This document shows, in pieces, positions 24,001 to 37,736 of a DNA stretch of 64,000 nt (positions are counted from its first letter, which is position 1; each line of letters starts with the position of its first letter). This DNA is from Cordia subcordata (lineage: Eukaryota > Streptophyta > Magnoliopsida > Boraginales > Cordiaceae): contig JAPTOF010000005.1 of the NCBI GenBank assembly GCA_028554755.1, positions 12,560,001 to 12,624,000 on the forward strand, in the 5' to 3' direction. The notes under the pieces were generated by a model that saw nothing but the letters and a program-made list of their open reading frames with translations, searched no databases and was not told where the DNA came from. The position numbers and the translations under genes are program-made.

Positions 24001-27000
24001 ACCAATTTGATAACTATGTGCGTGTACGAGAGGGAGTGACCCTAATTGTTAAATGGCTGTAGAATTTCTAAAAACCGAAGCCAAAGTTGCCACGTCTTAA
24101 TTTGTTTTGTTCTATACATCTCTCCATGATCGTACTTGTGGAGTATGTATGAGTATACAGAAAGTGCCTTAATAGTTGGATTTGGCCACTTGACGAATGT
24201 CAGTACCAATAAACTTTTATGTATTGGTTATATTTATAGCACAATCAGATGCAGACTTTTAGTATCACAAGATGTCTTTATTACACTCTGTTTAGTCAAG
24301 TTATCTAAATCAATGCGTTTGGTGCATGGAATAATTTTTCATTTCTTGGGAATGTAATTCGTAGGAATGGAATTCTGGAAATGTTATTAAAACTGTTAGG
24401 TAGGCTAAAAATAGTTTCTGGAAAATTAAGAATAATTTCCAGATTTTTTTTTTTGGTTGTATTTGGTTTAATCTCAATATTTCTAGGAATCTTGAACCAT
24501 TTTCCAAAAATGTCCTAATTTTGAAAAGATAAATATATCAAATTTGCTTGTGTAGTGTGTGTAATATGTGCAATGTGTTTAGTGTGTATAATATGTGTAA
24601 TATGTGTATATGTGTGATGTATGTCTAATGTGTATGTCTCAAGTGTGTAATGTGTGTATGCAATATGTATAATGTGTGTATAAATTATGTGCATTATGTT
24701 AGTGTACGTGTGTAGTGTCTATATTGTATATTGTGTGTCGTATCTGCGTACTGGATAATGTGTGTTGTATGTGCAATTTATGTAAGTTTAATATGTGTAA
24801 TATGCATGAAGAATGTGTAATGTTTGTCTAATGTGTGTGTGGTGTGTGCATAATGTGTATATTATGTGTAAGTAGTGTGTAATATGTGTGCATAGTGTGA
24901 GTTTGACCATGTGGGTGCCGACCAAATGTGTGTGTTAAAAGGAAGAAAATAATAGAAAACATAAATTTGTTCTTGTTAATATGGGTATTTTTGTCTTTTC
25001 AGTGCGCCAAAAACATTCTCAGAACTCGGGAATGCATGATTCCCACCCCTCACATGGGAGTGAAAATTGGAGAATTCATGGGAATGTGATATTCTTGTGA
25101 ATGTTTTTCTATTTTGTGAACCAAACATGGGAATCTAACATTTCTGACCTTGCATTTCCAGGACTTCTATAAGATTCCATGAACCAAGCACCCTCTATGT
25201 TCTTATTTTAAATAAGGAATCAGTGAATTATTTCTTTATTTAATATAACGATCCTATCATATTAAATTTAATAAGGTGTCTCTATGACATCTGGTTAGTA
25301 AAGTTATCTGTATTTTCTTATTAAATGTAGAATCAGTGGATGTATTTCTTTCTTTGATTGCATAAGCTTCTAGTAACACATTCACTAAGCTGGCCAAGCC
25401 TTGCTTCTGTGGGGTCTGTCATTTTCGAAGATTTCATGCTTCTATCTGAACAATGAAGTTGATTTGTACACTGCTGCTGTACTAAAGCCAAGAGATTAAG
25501 TATGGATAACTAAGATGAGATTTCTGTCTGGAAGGTCAATGCCCAGTTCCCCTAGTTTCCAGCTTCCATGGGATACAATTCATTCAATATGAGTTTATGC
25601 AACACACACACACACACACGCATATATATTGATACTTTTTTAAAATGATGAATGATTATTTCTTGACCAAAGACTGGAACCTTGTGTTATTATCAATAAC
25701 TCTTATCCTCCCCGAAAAAACTGGTTACTTGAAAAATCTACTGATCTTTTGTATTTGCAAATTTTTTCAAATCTAACTGCTGAATTCTGACCTTTTTTCT
25801 TTTGATAAGTAACAAAATTCAAGAGAAAATCTCTATGATATTCTCATACTTCATGCTTTTATCTCCATTAGAAAGAACCGTTGTGAAATGATGGAAGTAA
25901 TCCAATAACTTCCCGAACTAAAAGTCAAACAAGTGCACAATTGAAGTTGACATGCACTTTTGCTTATCAGGAAAATTCAAGTCCATGAAATTCTGTCACC
26001 TTGCGTCCTTTGTTACATCTTCACTGGTTGCAATGTTCTATTATTCTGACATTTCCCCTTAAGACACGTGCAGCCATTGTAATATTGATTTAAGTACCAT
26101 TGTAATCAAGAGCTGTTTTTTAAATTCTGTGTGAAGCTCCAAATCACCTGATCTCTTACAGAAGAATTATGTCATATGTTTAAGCAACTAGGATCAGGAA
26201 ATTAGAAACTTTATTAGGTCAGTATCATAAGTTGGTATGTGACATGTATCATGGGTAAATAGTGATTAGGCACTCATCACCTGCAGCATATTAATGAGAT
26301 TTATTTGGATTGTTTTTGTGGATGGTGGCTGGATTATTTATACTAAGAGGTGAAAAGCTTCCAAGGAAGTGGAGCCAATTTGACAGTAGAAATTGACCTG
26401 CCAGGATCCTTTTCTTAGGATAATGCTTAAATTTGCATTTTTTGAAGGGAGATATTGCTGAAGGCTTGCTTGCTTTACTTATCTTTTCATTTGTTCATTT
26501 CTACAGAAGAGGTTTCAATGATCATTAGAGAGAGTTTGTAGTAATTCTTGGAACCATGCATCTGGTTTGACTCTTGAGTTACCATCTCACCTAAAAGCTT
26601 AAGCTTGTAGAAAGGATATTGGTTTATTTATTTATTGTGTTAACACGCCCCTCACGTGCAGCGTAATTTGTTTAGAGCTTGGACGTGGACAATTTTTAAT
26701 ATTTTTTAAATGGGTGGCGGTGAGTTTTGAACCTATGCCTTTTGACTTCTAGGCTCTGATACCATGTTAGAGTTACCACCCCATCTAAAAGCTTAAGCTT
26801 GTAGGGAGGATATTGGTTTATTAATTTATTGTGTTAACACGCCCTCTCACGTGCAGTGTAATTTGTTTAGAGCTTGCATGTGGACAATTTAATTAAATGG
26901 GTGGCGCTAAGGATCGAACCTATGCTGTTTGGCTTCCAAGCTCTGATACCATGTTGGAGTTACCACCTCATCTAAAAGCTAAAGCTTGTAGAGAGGATAT

Positions 27001-30000
27001 TGGTTTATTTATTTGTTGTATTAACACGCCCCCTCACGTGCAGCGTAATTTGTTTAGAGCTTAATATTTACTTTTTTTTTTTGGATTGTGTTAAGGTAAT
27101 GGGCTTGAAGAAATTTGGTTGAAGTATGAAATTTGGACTTTGAGAAATGAAGAAAAAGTTTTAGAGTTTCAAGTGAGCCAATTAGATGGGCAGAATAAGA
27201 AGTGGAAAAAAAACACAAGGGAGGAGAGAGTTAAGCACCCTTGCAATGAGAGAAAACAATGTTAACAGTTATGCATATTATTAACACTGGAACTTTTTAG
27301 AGCAAGCATGTTTTTGGCTTGCTGCAGGACATTTTGCCTCCCATTTTGAGCTTCCAAAACGTAAATTAACATTAAGCCGATCTGTTATTTGTTGCCACTA
27401 GTTCAGCTCCTAACTTCAACTTGTATACGTTATAGTTGATAAGCTATAGCTAGATAGTTGTTGTTACTGCGGAGTCATATCTCACAGCTAGGTCAAGTTA
27501 GCATGTTTCTGTTATTAGTTCGTTAGGAGATACTCTTTGAGTTAGTTATGCCAGCTGGAGCTGAGTTGTACAATTGCTTCTAGAAGCTTATATATGCAAC
27601 TATAAGTACCTATAATTGTATCTCTAGTAATTGAGTAATAGAACTCAATCATTTGCAGAGATCTCACTATATTCTCTCTCTCTTTTTCCTTCATTAGTAA
27701 TAGATGCTGATAGAATCATGGTAATGAAAACTGCTGTTGTTGCTTTTTTTTTCGTGGTTACTTGTCTTTGTAAGAATCTCTTTCATTCTTTGTTTTTGTT
27801 ATCCTCCTTTGTCTCAAGAAGGCATACTTCCTATTTTGTAAAGCGAACCATTTCCAATCCAAAAACATATAAAGATGGAAACGATGGAGGTTTGTGCTCC
27901 TTCGAACTTTAGATCAACCTGTCAATCTTGACCATCTGGGTAGCTCTTTTTCTTCTGTTTCTCCTTTGAATGATGGTAAAAATAGTGAATTTCTTATGAT
28001 CAGAATAAAAAATTGGCATTTGTATGCATCATCTATAAACTGTGCCACCACACCCACCCAAAAGGAAAAAAGATGAAAGAGAAGCAGAATGAAAAATTGA
28101 AAGAGACAAACAAGGATACATAATTTATTCATCTTGTTATTACTGATTAACCTCGTTTCTTCACAAAAATTTGAATAGCCCTGCTATTTTTTACGTCATT
28201 ATTGCAGAAATATGCAATGCAGCAAGCTTTCAAGACAATGATGGGACAGATGAATACACAAAATAATCAATTCAGCAGCACTGCCTTTCCGCAAGGAGCA
28301 CCATTCCCTTTCCCACCACCCCCTGTATCTGGTCCAACTAGTCCACCACCTCCAGTTGCCCCTCAGTCTGTGACTGTTGACGTACCTGCAACCAAAGTGG
28401 AGGAACCTCCAGCCACAGATGTCAATGATGACAAAGAATCAGAGAAGGGGTCAAAGAAATATGGTAACTAGTATTCTCCTTGCTTGAATGTCTTGAGGCT
28501 ATCGAGCGTCCTCAAGAAGGTGCTAGAGTGGCATTTCTACTAGCACTCTCTCTAATGGGAATTTTGCATTTTACGGCAGAAACAGACATTTACAGTATAA
28601 TCCTGTTACATATACAATTACATAATTCTTGGTTCTAAATAGTGACATATTGTGCTTTATCTATCACGTATATAACTTACAACATATATATGTACTGATG
28701 TATAAAGAGTTGCCTCTTTGCGTATCACTTGTACACGATATGCTTTTATGCTGAACTGAACTTTATATGGACATCAACCGTGTCTAGTAGTAATACTTCC
28801 AATACTACTTATTATCCACTTCGCCTTTCCATGATTGTACTTCACTTGTTTGTAACATGAAATATTATGAATTCTAAAGCAATTTATGGGCTGTCAGACT
28901 TCCAAGCGTGTGTTTGGGTGATGCAAATGGAATTGAATTGGAAATGGTGTTTGCAGAATTACACTTGTTATTAGGGAACCAGGGGTGGTATTATCGTTCT
29001 AATTTTATTATTTGGCAAAATTGTATATAGCATATGGAATTCAACAAATTTCTTGTTTGGATAGCTAGATTTTGGTGCCACTATGAATTTGTTCCAGTAA
29101 CTCTTTATTCTCATTCTCTTGTCATGATATATTTCTAGCATGTACTGGTGTGTGCTATTGCTGGACATGCATGATGTAGCATGTTTTGTGGCTTGAGAAG
29201 GTATAATATGTTTATCTTGCAATGATGCAATCTGTTATACTTTTTTACTGAAGGGTAGAGGAGACCACTACTTTTGTTAGACATGCCTCAAATGCAGATG
29301 ACCTTGATCTGTTCTGCTCCCAGATGTTGTCAGATGTCCTTTACAAGGCTGATATCAGCAAAAGTGATTATGATTTGGATGCTTCCCTCCCATTGTTGTT
29401 CCCCTAGAAGAGTATTCATGAAAGAGAAACTCTCTTTGTAATTTTATTCTTACCTCGTGGACTTTGTTACCTCTGTGCATTAGTTGTTTGATGTTCTTTC
29501 ATCTTGCTTCTGTTTGATTTCGATTTTGCCAACTATTTGAACCAAACTTCATTTCCAGCTTTTGTAGATGTTTCCCCAGAAGAAACATTCCAAAAAAGTG
29601 CTTTCGAGAGTTATAAAGAATCAGTTGAGACCAGTTCCTCAAAGGATTCTCAGTCTTCTGAGGATGTGAGTATTCAGATATTGTGTTCCATGGTGGTATG
29701 ATCATCATGTTCTAGGAAAGAATATAATATATGATCTTCAATTTCTTCAACATTTTGAAGGTTTCCAAAAATGGAGCTGCCTCAGTGAGTGGCACTGGTG
29801 CTTCCAAAGCTTCCTCCTCTACTGGTAAGCTGAGCAATTGCCTTTATTGTCTGTCTCCAAACTTTTGTCGTATAGCAATCATTTTTAAATAAGTCTTTTT
29901 ATTTAAATGTTGATTATCTGAGATATCAGCACATAAATACTTCAATTATAAGTCTGACCTGTCGCATTATTTATTTCTTTATTTTTATTTTATTTATTTT

Positions 30001-33000
30001 TTCCCCCAAAAAGAAGATGGTAATATATTTGAACCTTTCACAGGGAAAATTACATAACCTCCTTGTTTGTAGACCCTGTTGGAAGTAACCATCAACTTGA
30101 ACTTTCACGTGGGGAATTACACAATCATCTTGTTTATTTTAACTAGTTCTAGTAGATCTTGCACTTATTTTAAAGCATATAATAAACAAATCCCTTCATA
30201 TTAGCATTGAACTGATTGAGAGATTGACTCTGGTGGATGTGGTTCAATTAAAGCAAATAGTCCCATATGTAAACTGTCAGTGCCATCATTTGGCCTGTTC
30301 AAATGTGTGGTCAGCAATGTCCCTTTTGTATAACTGTTATAATATTAGAAAGACTGGTGGATTGAACTGTTAACTGGAAGTTATTGTTTACAGGGACCTA
30401 AAAAGTAAATAGATGATGGATTAAGCATGACAGATTTATGCTATAGTTTGTGCTCAATATTCTGGTGTTTCCTGTTGTTAAATGTACATGAACTTCCTGC
30501 TGATGGATTGCAATAACTGACAAAACAAACTTGCTGGAACCCAGGATAAGGCTGTGGTGTTAACTCTTGTTTGCCAAAATCGAGCTGCTTAAACATTAAA
30601 TACTTATATATCTGCAATAGATGTGTCATAACCTGCTAGGGTTAGTGTCTTTGAGTCTTATCCACTCTTGAGCTTATATCATATGTGTATTATTTTCGTC
30701 CTGGTTTGTGGTAAGGGTGTTCAAATGCACTTTCCTATACTTGGCATCCCTCCTGTCTAGGTGATATAATTGTGCTCCTTGTGGTCTATTCTACTGTTAC
30801 TGCTCATGTAGTTTTGCTCATTTCCGAAGAAGAAAGGAACTCCAATTGTTACTATTAACCCAGACCACAGATCCAGTTTTATATTTTCCTCTTGCTAGCA
30901 GTGCTTACTCAAAGAACATTTTATACTACTCTTGCCCCTGAGGCGAGCCTTTTAGTTGCTTGATGGCTAATCTGTATATAGTATCACTTGGTTTGGTTTC
31001 AAATCTTCCCTGCAACTCTCTTAAAAACAAATGTTCCTCTATGTCCCTGCCAATCTAAATATATTTAACAATATGAATTTCCATTCCAGATCCTTATATA
31101 AAGTTTTGATGTTTTTAACGGACAGCAAATTCAAACCCTATATTGACGGTGGAAGCTTTAGAGAAAATGATGGAAGACCCAACTGTGCAAAAAATGGTTT
31201 TCCCGTAAGTTTGCCTTCATTTTCAGCTTTCAAGCTATCTTTTGTCTTCATTTGTTGTTAGAATCCTTCCATCTGTAAATATTCTTTGTGTCAGGGACTT
31301 CTAGTCCCCCTTTATTGTGATTAACAAGAAAATGAATATAGAATCGGTTTTGGTTCAGGACATGACTCAGAGAGCCAACTTAAATTATTTATATTTGCAA
31401 ATGCATTGCTGTCGCCTTTAGAGTCCAAATTAGTGTACACTCTTGATTTTGTGTAGTTTCACCAAAAGCTAGGTTAGTTTCTCCTCAATATGACGTATTA
31501 TAAATGTTGTAGTTAGATCCATCAAACTTGATCACTATATTCTGAATGATCTTAAATTTAAAATCCTGGACTTCCTTTGTGGTTGGATTATTGTACTCAA
31601 AAGGGTCATAAGACAAAAGGGATAGTCATCTATGAGTGAAATTTATGTTTGATCAGATGTTTTATTGTCTTTGCACTGGAACTGTGTACCTGTGGACTCA
31701 GTTTAAGGGAGTATTCAGAATTCTATATCTTCATTCCCAAAATTTTAGTGGAATATGCTTATGTCCACATTTTCTCATGTATCAATTCTTCTGGTGGTTT
31801 GGTGTCTTTGTTAATGTCAAGGGCAATAAGTCTTCCAATACCTGCTGAGGGGAGTGACGCATATTGTTCATTCAGAAAAGATTATAAAGCTCTGTGACAC
31901 CTCATTGTTCAATCAGAGATTATGAGCAGTGGTTACTTAATTATTTCTTTTATACTTATTTGCTTCTAAAATTTTATGAGAAAAAAAGTTTTAACAGCTG
32001 AACATTCTTTAAAGTGATTAAAAAATCTGGGACGTCTCGTGGGAGTTTTGACAGTGGGAGTGGCTATTGCAGCCATATGTTGAGGTGACTTTTGGAAAGT
32101 CTTGATGAGAAAGACGATTAAAATGCGTACTTCCATTAAAGTGGAATTAAAACTGTCCCAGATTCTAGGCCTTAGTATATTTGATTAATTTTGGGGATGG
32201 TATACTGCACACAGGAAAACACTTGACTTTCTTTTCCTGTTTTTCTTTGAAGTAAAAAAACTTATGGATTTGGTACCCATGTAGAGCCTTCCATACAGAA
32301 AATTATAAATCCAAGAGTACATGCCGGTCAATTTTAGGCTGATGTTTGAAAATGATTGTGTGTTAAGAGTAAAACTGCAACCATCTCATCAGGTTTAATA
32401 GCTGAAGCAAATGGAGAAGAATAAGGCTGTAATATATGTTGAGCCATGAGCAGCTAAAGTTTGAATACGAAACTCTTGACATCCCTTATATGTAATTCCT
32501 CTGTCACTTATCAGAGAACCCCAGGTAATGAGAGAGAAAAGCAATACCTTTTGTCAGTATGGACTGTTCATTTTAAATAGGTTGGTCATTTGGTATATAG
32601 TATATATATGTGAAAGAATGTTAAATGAGCTGTGTGGAGTAAAATATGGGGCTAGATAGCGAAAGGGTACCGCCAGAATGAGTCCAATATGAGATGACCC
32701 TTCTTTGTGATTGAATTATAGTTATATATCAATTACTTTTCAGTGTCATCTTTCAATCCATTTGCATGCGCCATAGCATATTTGGCAGATTTGGAAGTGG
32801 ATGCAATCCATCATCTTGGAATGCCCATACGGTTGCAGAAGTGCACTTAACTGTGAACTTTTATAACCTAATCTATCAAGCTTTTATTGTTTAGTCTTGC
32901 GTAAGGGCATGGAAATCCCTGTGATCATGTGACCATCCTTACTTTTAGTTCTGTAAATTTGTGAACTAAAATGGCCTTTTGATGGTCTTGTACTTGAACA

Positions 33001-36000
33001 GTAAATAAATATCTAAACTTGCGTCTGACAATTGCAAATGTGTCTGGGAATCAACAAGGACAAATCTCTTCTTTTCAGTATTTCTCAGATGTACTCATTT
33101 TCTTTTCCTTTATGCTCAGCTAGGATATTTTGTCTGAGATAATGGAAAGAGGCAAAATAATTATGCACTAAAAAAATTTTGTAACACTGCAAAATCTGCA
33201 TAAGTTTTGGATCTTTCATTCCTTTAGAACTTAATGTTTGACCAACTCTTTTATAGATGCATTGACCTGTGCTCTGTCATGATTACTTTTAGTGAGATCT
33301 ATGCTGTTTTTGTCTCAACTTACTGTAACTATAGTATATTTTCACTGCTTGCGCACTACTGTTCATGCTTTTGTCAGTAAGAACTCCATGATGTGTCATG
33401 TCTTTGCAGCTATCTACCAGAAGAGATGAGGAATCCTACAACTTTTAAGTGTGAGTTCTCATTCTATTCCACCTTTCCTAGCACGTGTTCTCTGACTCGA
33501 ATTCACCTTCTACTTGGAAAAGCTAAATCTGTTTTTATTATTCAGGAATATATAATAATGTAAACCTAACATAAAACATCTTGTTCACTAAACCTGGTTA
33601 TATGTATTCAAAACCATCTGGCAATCAAATGCTTTGGGCATTTGGACTCCTTACTAGATTTCTTCTGATTTAGAGGAACAACCCTCACAGAGCTACTAAA
33701 ACTCTGTTAAAATGCTCTCTTTTCCTCCTCTCTGTTAAAGCATGTATGTTGTAGCTGTTACTTCAAGTGAGTTTGAGATTTTGTACTAGAGATCCACTCG
33801 TCCTTTCTTTGTATCTTCTCTTCTCTATCAATAAATTTCTTCTTTGTCAATTAAGAAAAATCAAGAGAAATGGTTAAAGTTGATCCAAGATGAAGGTATT
33901 TCTTGGTGTTTGCATCATGCAGTTAATGTCGATTAATTTTGCCAGTATGTTTGAGTATTCATGTATTTGCTTTAATAACTTCCTGTGTTGTAACATCAGA
34001 CTCATGTACATGCTTTAGTAAGTTTCCTATGTTGTAAAACCAGAGTCTTTCGCATATGAAAAGATTCCTGCTTCAGTAGTTTCCTTCTCTCTCTACTCTT
34101 TTGCCTCATATCACCTAATCTTGATCTACATGAAGTCATAAATATCTGTAGTGCTGAACTGGTGTTCAATATTTTATAACAGGGATGCTACAAAATCCGC
34201 AGTACCGCCAACAATTGCAAGATATGCTGTAAGTGACCCTACAACTTAGTCTTTATGTGTAGGCTCTCTCTGTCTTTGTGCTTGTATGGTTGGACAAATT
34301 TTAATCTTTCAATAATTTGGGTTGGAAAAGGTGTATTGCATAAATTCCACTGCTTACTTCGTCACAATGATGTGTTTATGCCTTTCCTGTTTCTGCAATT
34401 GCTACATCACTGCAGAAATATGTATAGACGTGCTAGACTAATTTTTGCTTTTGATCTCATGTGCTGAGTTTTCTAATTTGCTATGGTATCTAGGCTTCCT
34501 GTTGCATAATTTGCTATTTACTGTGTTTATACACAACTTGCAGACTATTTCTCTAGTGTTTGTGACTGTAAAGTTTCATTGACATCCTTCAGTGTTCTCT
34601 CATGCAATTGATGCTTTCAGAAACATCTTTGGTGATTTTTCATCCTGCTGTTGCATATAGCATGTTCCTGTTATCAATTGTATGACTGAGAGTTTGAGAC
34701 TTCAATGTGAACAGTATCTAATTGTATGATGCATCTTCTGGAGCATTGCCCTTTTTCTTATTGCTTGTTCATTTAATTAGAAAAGTAGCAAAAGCTATGA
34801 GTGAATCAACCTGCGAATTTGCTGATCTTCTTTGTTACTTTTTCAGAAATAACATGGGAGGGAGCCCTGAATGGGACAACCGGATGATGGATACCTTGAA
34901 AAATTTTGACCTGAACAGTCCTGAAGTTAAGCAGCAGTTTGGTAATTTATACAACTCTTGATTCTCTACTGTTTTTGCTGGTTAAATGGGTGCTTTCAGA
35001 ACTGATAAATTTTATGAATTATTTTGTGATTTGGCTATATTCTCTGCCGAGGATATTAAAAATATATGAGAAAGACCACTTGATGTATGGTTGAGTGAGG
35101 TACCATGAGTCTCAACAGATAAGATTACCACTGTCAGTATGATAAAGGCAGCTAATCATCAAAATCTCCATCAGTAGACTACCAGTCTCTAGAAGTCCAC
35201 AAAAGATACAAAGGAGCTCCATTGCTTGAAGCAATCAGAAACTGAGGAAACCTTGCTCTGGCACCAAGAAATTTCAGATATTCGTCATGCCAAAACAATA
35301 TACTCCTGTTATACCCTCGAAGTTTGAATATAATTTCTGACCAAAACTGCTTGCATTGGAGGAAAGGCCAGCACGTGTATGAAGAAGATCCTATGTGTTC
35401 ATTGTTCAAACTGGAAGAGCAAAAGATAAAGGAATTGGCCTTTCCCCACGGCTTTACTCATGAAGCTGATTATTTTACGTGCTTGTTTCCTGTTGAAGTT
35501 GAATGCATGATGGGGTCCATAATAATGAAGAACTGGAAAGTTGAATTTCCTTTTCATATAAAACCATCCTTTCCACAATCCAGTAATCTTTTGAATCTAA
35601 CGGTCAATGGTACTTCTTTTGATGAATACTATAATTTAACCAATGTTAGATGGACTTCTACTCATTGTTTGCTGATACAATAACTGCATCTTCCTTTGTG
35701 AAGCCTTTCACAGTTGTAAATTCACAACAGTGTCAATTGTTCCTTCTCTGCCCTTTCTGTTGTGTTTCTAATGAAAAATTTCTGTTCTGATGTTAATATG
35801 TGAATGAATAATTAACATAAATATAAATCAACGAAAAGCTAATTTCTACGAGACATTTTTTATTCTGAATTTCTGAGTGATTGGTGGAGTGCATGTGAGC
35901 ATGGTATGCAGAATTTCACAAGGTTACATCTTGCAAAAGTAGCCATTTGATTTGGCACAGATGAAAATAATTTTCCACTTGGCATGTCCACATTTTCTAA

Positions 36001-36765
36001 CTCATCTGTATGGATATGTCATCGACAGATTAGGTTTTAATGTTGTACTTTCCTCTTATGCATTGCAGATCAGATAGGGCTTAGTCCGGAGGAAGTCATA
36101 TCTAAAATTATGGCCAATCCCGATGTTGCCATGGCATTTCAAAATCCCAGAGTTCAAGCAGCCATAATGGATGTACGTGCTGATGAATTTTTCCCTCTTT
36201 ATTTTTTTGACCACTAAATTTCTTTCCATTTCTCTCTCTCTCTCTCTCTCTCTCATAATTGATATATGTGCACAGCTTTTATGAACTGTCTGTCAATTTG
36301 TCATCTTTGCAGTGCTCCCAGAATCCTCTGAGCATTGCCAAATATCAAAATGACAAGGAGGTAAGATGAAAATTATCTGGAAAATCATTTTTTGGCATTT
36401 TGATATCTCAGTTATGCTTAATAATTTCATGATGCATATCAAGAGAACCAAAATAGTGGGGGATGTAAGAGGGACACAAAGTATGGGTTACTAAAGATTT
36501 GCCGAAAGAAATTATTTTTTCAATTAATATTTTCTTGGACTTCCTCCTGAGCTCTCTGTACTCTTTTAACGCTGGTGACTTCTGCTCTTCTAGGGAAAGT
36601 ATTCTTCTTGAATATGATAACCAAACGGTTTAGTTGCTGCTCTAATGCTGGGTTCAAATGTTCGAATTCAAACACTAATACTTTTTCTACTTTTTTCTTT
36701 GGTCTCAGGTCATGGATGTTTTCAACAAAATATCAGAACTCTTTCCTGGGGTAACTGGTTCTTGA
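21073..36765 (+). CDS. TIC40: TIC40, chloroplast inner-envelope import co-chaperone scaffold
   Basis: A complete gene of 14 coding exons (427 aa; Arabidopsis about 447): 21073-21268, 22670-22784, 22973-23030, 23151-23168, 28208-28463, 29559-29665, 29761-29824, 31126-31204, 33410-33450, 34183-34228, 34847-34941, 36069-36172, 36313-36360, 36709-36765. All junctions keep phase and use GT-AG. Tic40 sits in the chloroplast inner envelope and coordinates Tic110 and the stromal Hsp93/ClpC motor during preprotein import. Residues 1 to about 70 form a transit peptide starting MENLGLVSSPK. A membrane segment follows at about 105-124 (GSPLFWIGVGVGFSALFSW). A Pro/Ser-rich stromal linker leads to two STI1/Hop-type regions at about 281-333 and 362-417, with NP motifs (RNPTTF, QNPQYR, NPDVAMAFQNPRV, QNPLS). 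Intron 4 is 5 kb and filled with repeats. Exon 4 is only 18 nt (VAANLK). The start is the only Met giving the family's N-terminus. Confidence 0.96.
24312..25195. mobile_element. TIR element with internal TGTGTAAT-type satellite
   Basis: The left end (GCGTTTGGTGCATGGAAT) and the complement of the right end (GGGTGCTTGGTTCATGGAAT) are imperfect inverted repeats, and both sides carry GGAAT/ATTCC motifs further in. Between about 24548 and 24905 lies a degenerate satellite built from TGTGTAATATG-like units. This satellite-in-MITE arrangement fits a non-autonomous hAT- or Harbinger-like element; the superfamily is not resolved. Confidence 0.6.
26575..27065 (-). mobile_element. Tandem TRIM-like LTR retrotransposon remnant, about 2.6 units
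   Basis: Three copies begin at 26575, 26770 and 26957 with GAGTTACCA, giving units of about 187-195 bp; the third is cut short after TAGAGCTT. At two unit junctions the plus strand reads GCTCTGATACCATGTT. On the minus strand that is AACATGGTATCAGAGC: an LTR end followed by the TGGTATCAGAGC primer-binding site for initiator methionine tRNA. Very short LTRs with a tRNA-Met primer site and no coding DNA are the hallmark of TRIM elements. The tandem LTR-internal-LTR pattern suggests unequal recombination between LTRs. Confidence 0.7.
28464..31125 (+). other. TIC40 introns 5-7 with exons 6 and 7
   Basis: Apart from exons 6 (29559-29665) and 7 (29761-29824), this is intron. Intron 5 contains an unexplained 51-codon frame at 29252-29407, listed separately. 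I saw nothing else with a recognisable identity. Confidence 0.6.
29252..29407 (+). pseudogene. Unclaimed 51-codon open frame in TIC40 intron 5
   Basis: Just after a TGA at 29249-29251, an open frame runs to TAG at 29405-29407. It has a protein-like composition (ADDLDLFCSQMLSDVLY, then ADISKSDYDLDASLPLLFP) in an otherwise AT-rich intron, 150 bp before exon 6. There is no start Met near its beginning. It is not part of known Tic40 proteins, and including it would add a stop codon. It could be a captured exon from another gene or a transposon-carried fragment. I do not recognise it. Confidence 0.3.
35179..35409 (-). pseudogene. LINE C-terminal fragment in TIC40 intron 11
   Basis: A minus-strand frame contains FWSEIIFKLRGYNRSILFWHDEYL and then ARFPQFLIASSNGAPLYLLWTSRDW. 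That pattern (ILFWHDxWLG...FPxLFxLAxNK...) is typical of the region just after the reverse transcriptase in plant non-LTR retrotransposons. It is short, has lost its neighbours and sits antisense in the intron, so it is a fossil. Confidence 0.6.
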
Positions 36766-37736
36766 TAACTAGCTACATTTGAAGAGGTCTGCATGCTCTT
36801 TTCTCCAAACAGATTAGTCCAATGTATTTCTCGCCCTCTCCGTTGCCATATCTTGGTAAGATGATTTTTTAGTGTCGTATCATGCTAAATGAAGCAGCGT
36901 CCTGAGTGAAACTCCTGCTTTGTTTCGAAAAAGTAATGGAAAAAATAACTCGTCAGCATCAGCCTTAGTCCTTACGGTCTAACTTCCGGAGATGGTCCGT
37001 GCAATCTGTTGTCTGGTGTAAATTTGGTTAGTTATGATGTCTGCAGCCATATATTCTTTGAATCATTTCTTCTTTTGTCTTTTTGATCTTTAGTTTCTGA
37101 TTTCTAAACATGTACAAATAATATGATGCTTCTTTACAACTGCGAAATTTATTAGTGATTTCTGTAGTCAAATGAATGGGATATACGAACTTCCATGACT
37201 TGGTGGTTTGCTTGACCTTCAACCTGGATGCCACTTCTTTGTGGTATGGGTAGAGTCGTCCTTTTAGCTTCTATGATCCCATTTAATGCCCAAAGATTTT
37301 GTCAAAATTTTGATACGGTTTAAACTAATTAACTCTTGTAACCTACTAGTTTTGATCTTTGGAATTACTTAACCCTCGATGATAAAATATTTTAGATCTG
37401 TCCTTGAGACGAATGTTTTGAATTTGGTTTAAGCGGGATGGGTGCAAGCTGTGGCACGTCATGAGAACAATCATCTTTGACTTCAACTGAAGTTTGTAGA
37501 ATATTCTCGAGTTTTTATCGTATGGGTTGACTTTAAGTAGTTTGTAACTCTCTGATCTCTTAACTCTTGTTGGGGTTAATGGAAACTATTGTTGATTTTT
37601 TTAATATGTTGACTCTAAAAAAATGTGAGCTTGCTTTCAATATATCCACGCATGTCACTTTATTTTCTCTCGTCATATAGGGTCGTCCAACTAAAATAAT
37701 AGCAAAATGTTGTTTTCACTTCAACTTCCACAAGTA

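Larger units (their letters stand above)
23169..28207 (+). other. TIC40 intron 4 (5.0 kb), repeat-rich
   Basis: This intron separates the 18-nt exon 4 from exon 5. It contains a TIR element with a TGTGTAAT-type satellite (24312-25195), a short (CA)n tract at 25602-25619 and a tandem TRIM-like array (26575-27065). I see no extra gene in the remainder. Confidence 0.8.

Noticed and set aside
35324..35683. 119-codon plus-strand ORF in TIC40 intron 11
   Set aside because: It partly overlaps the antisense LINE fragment and has no recognisable domain.
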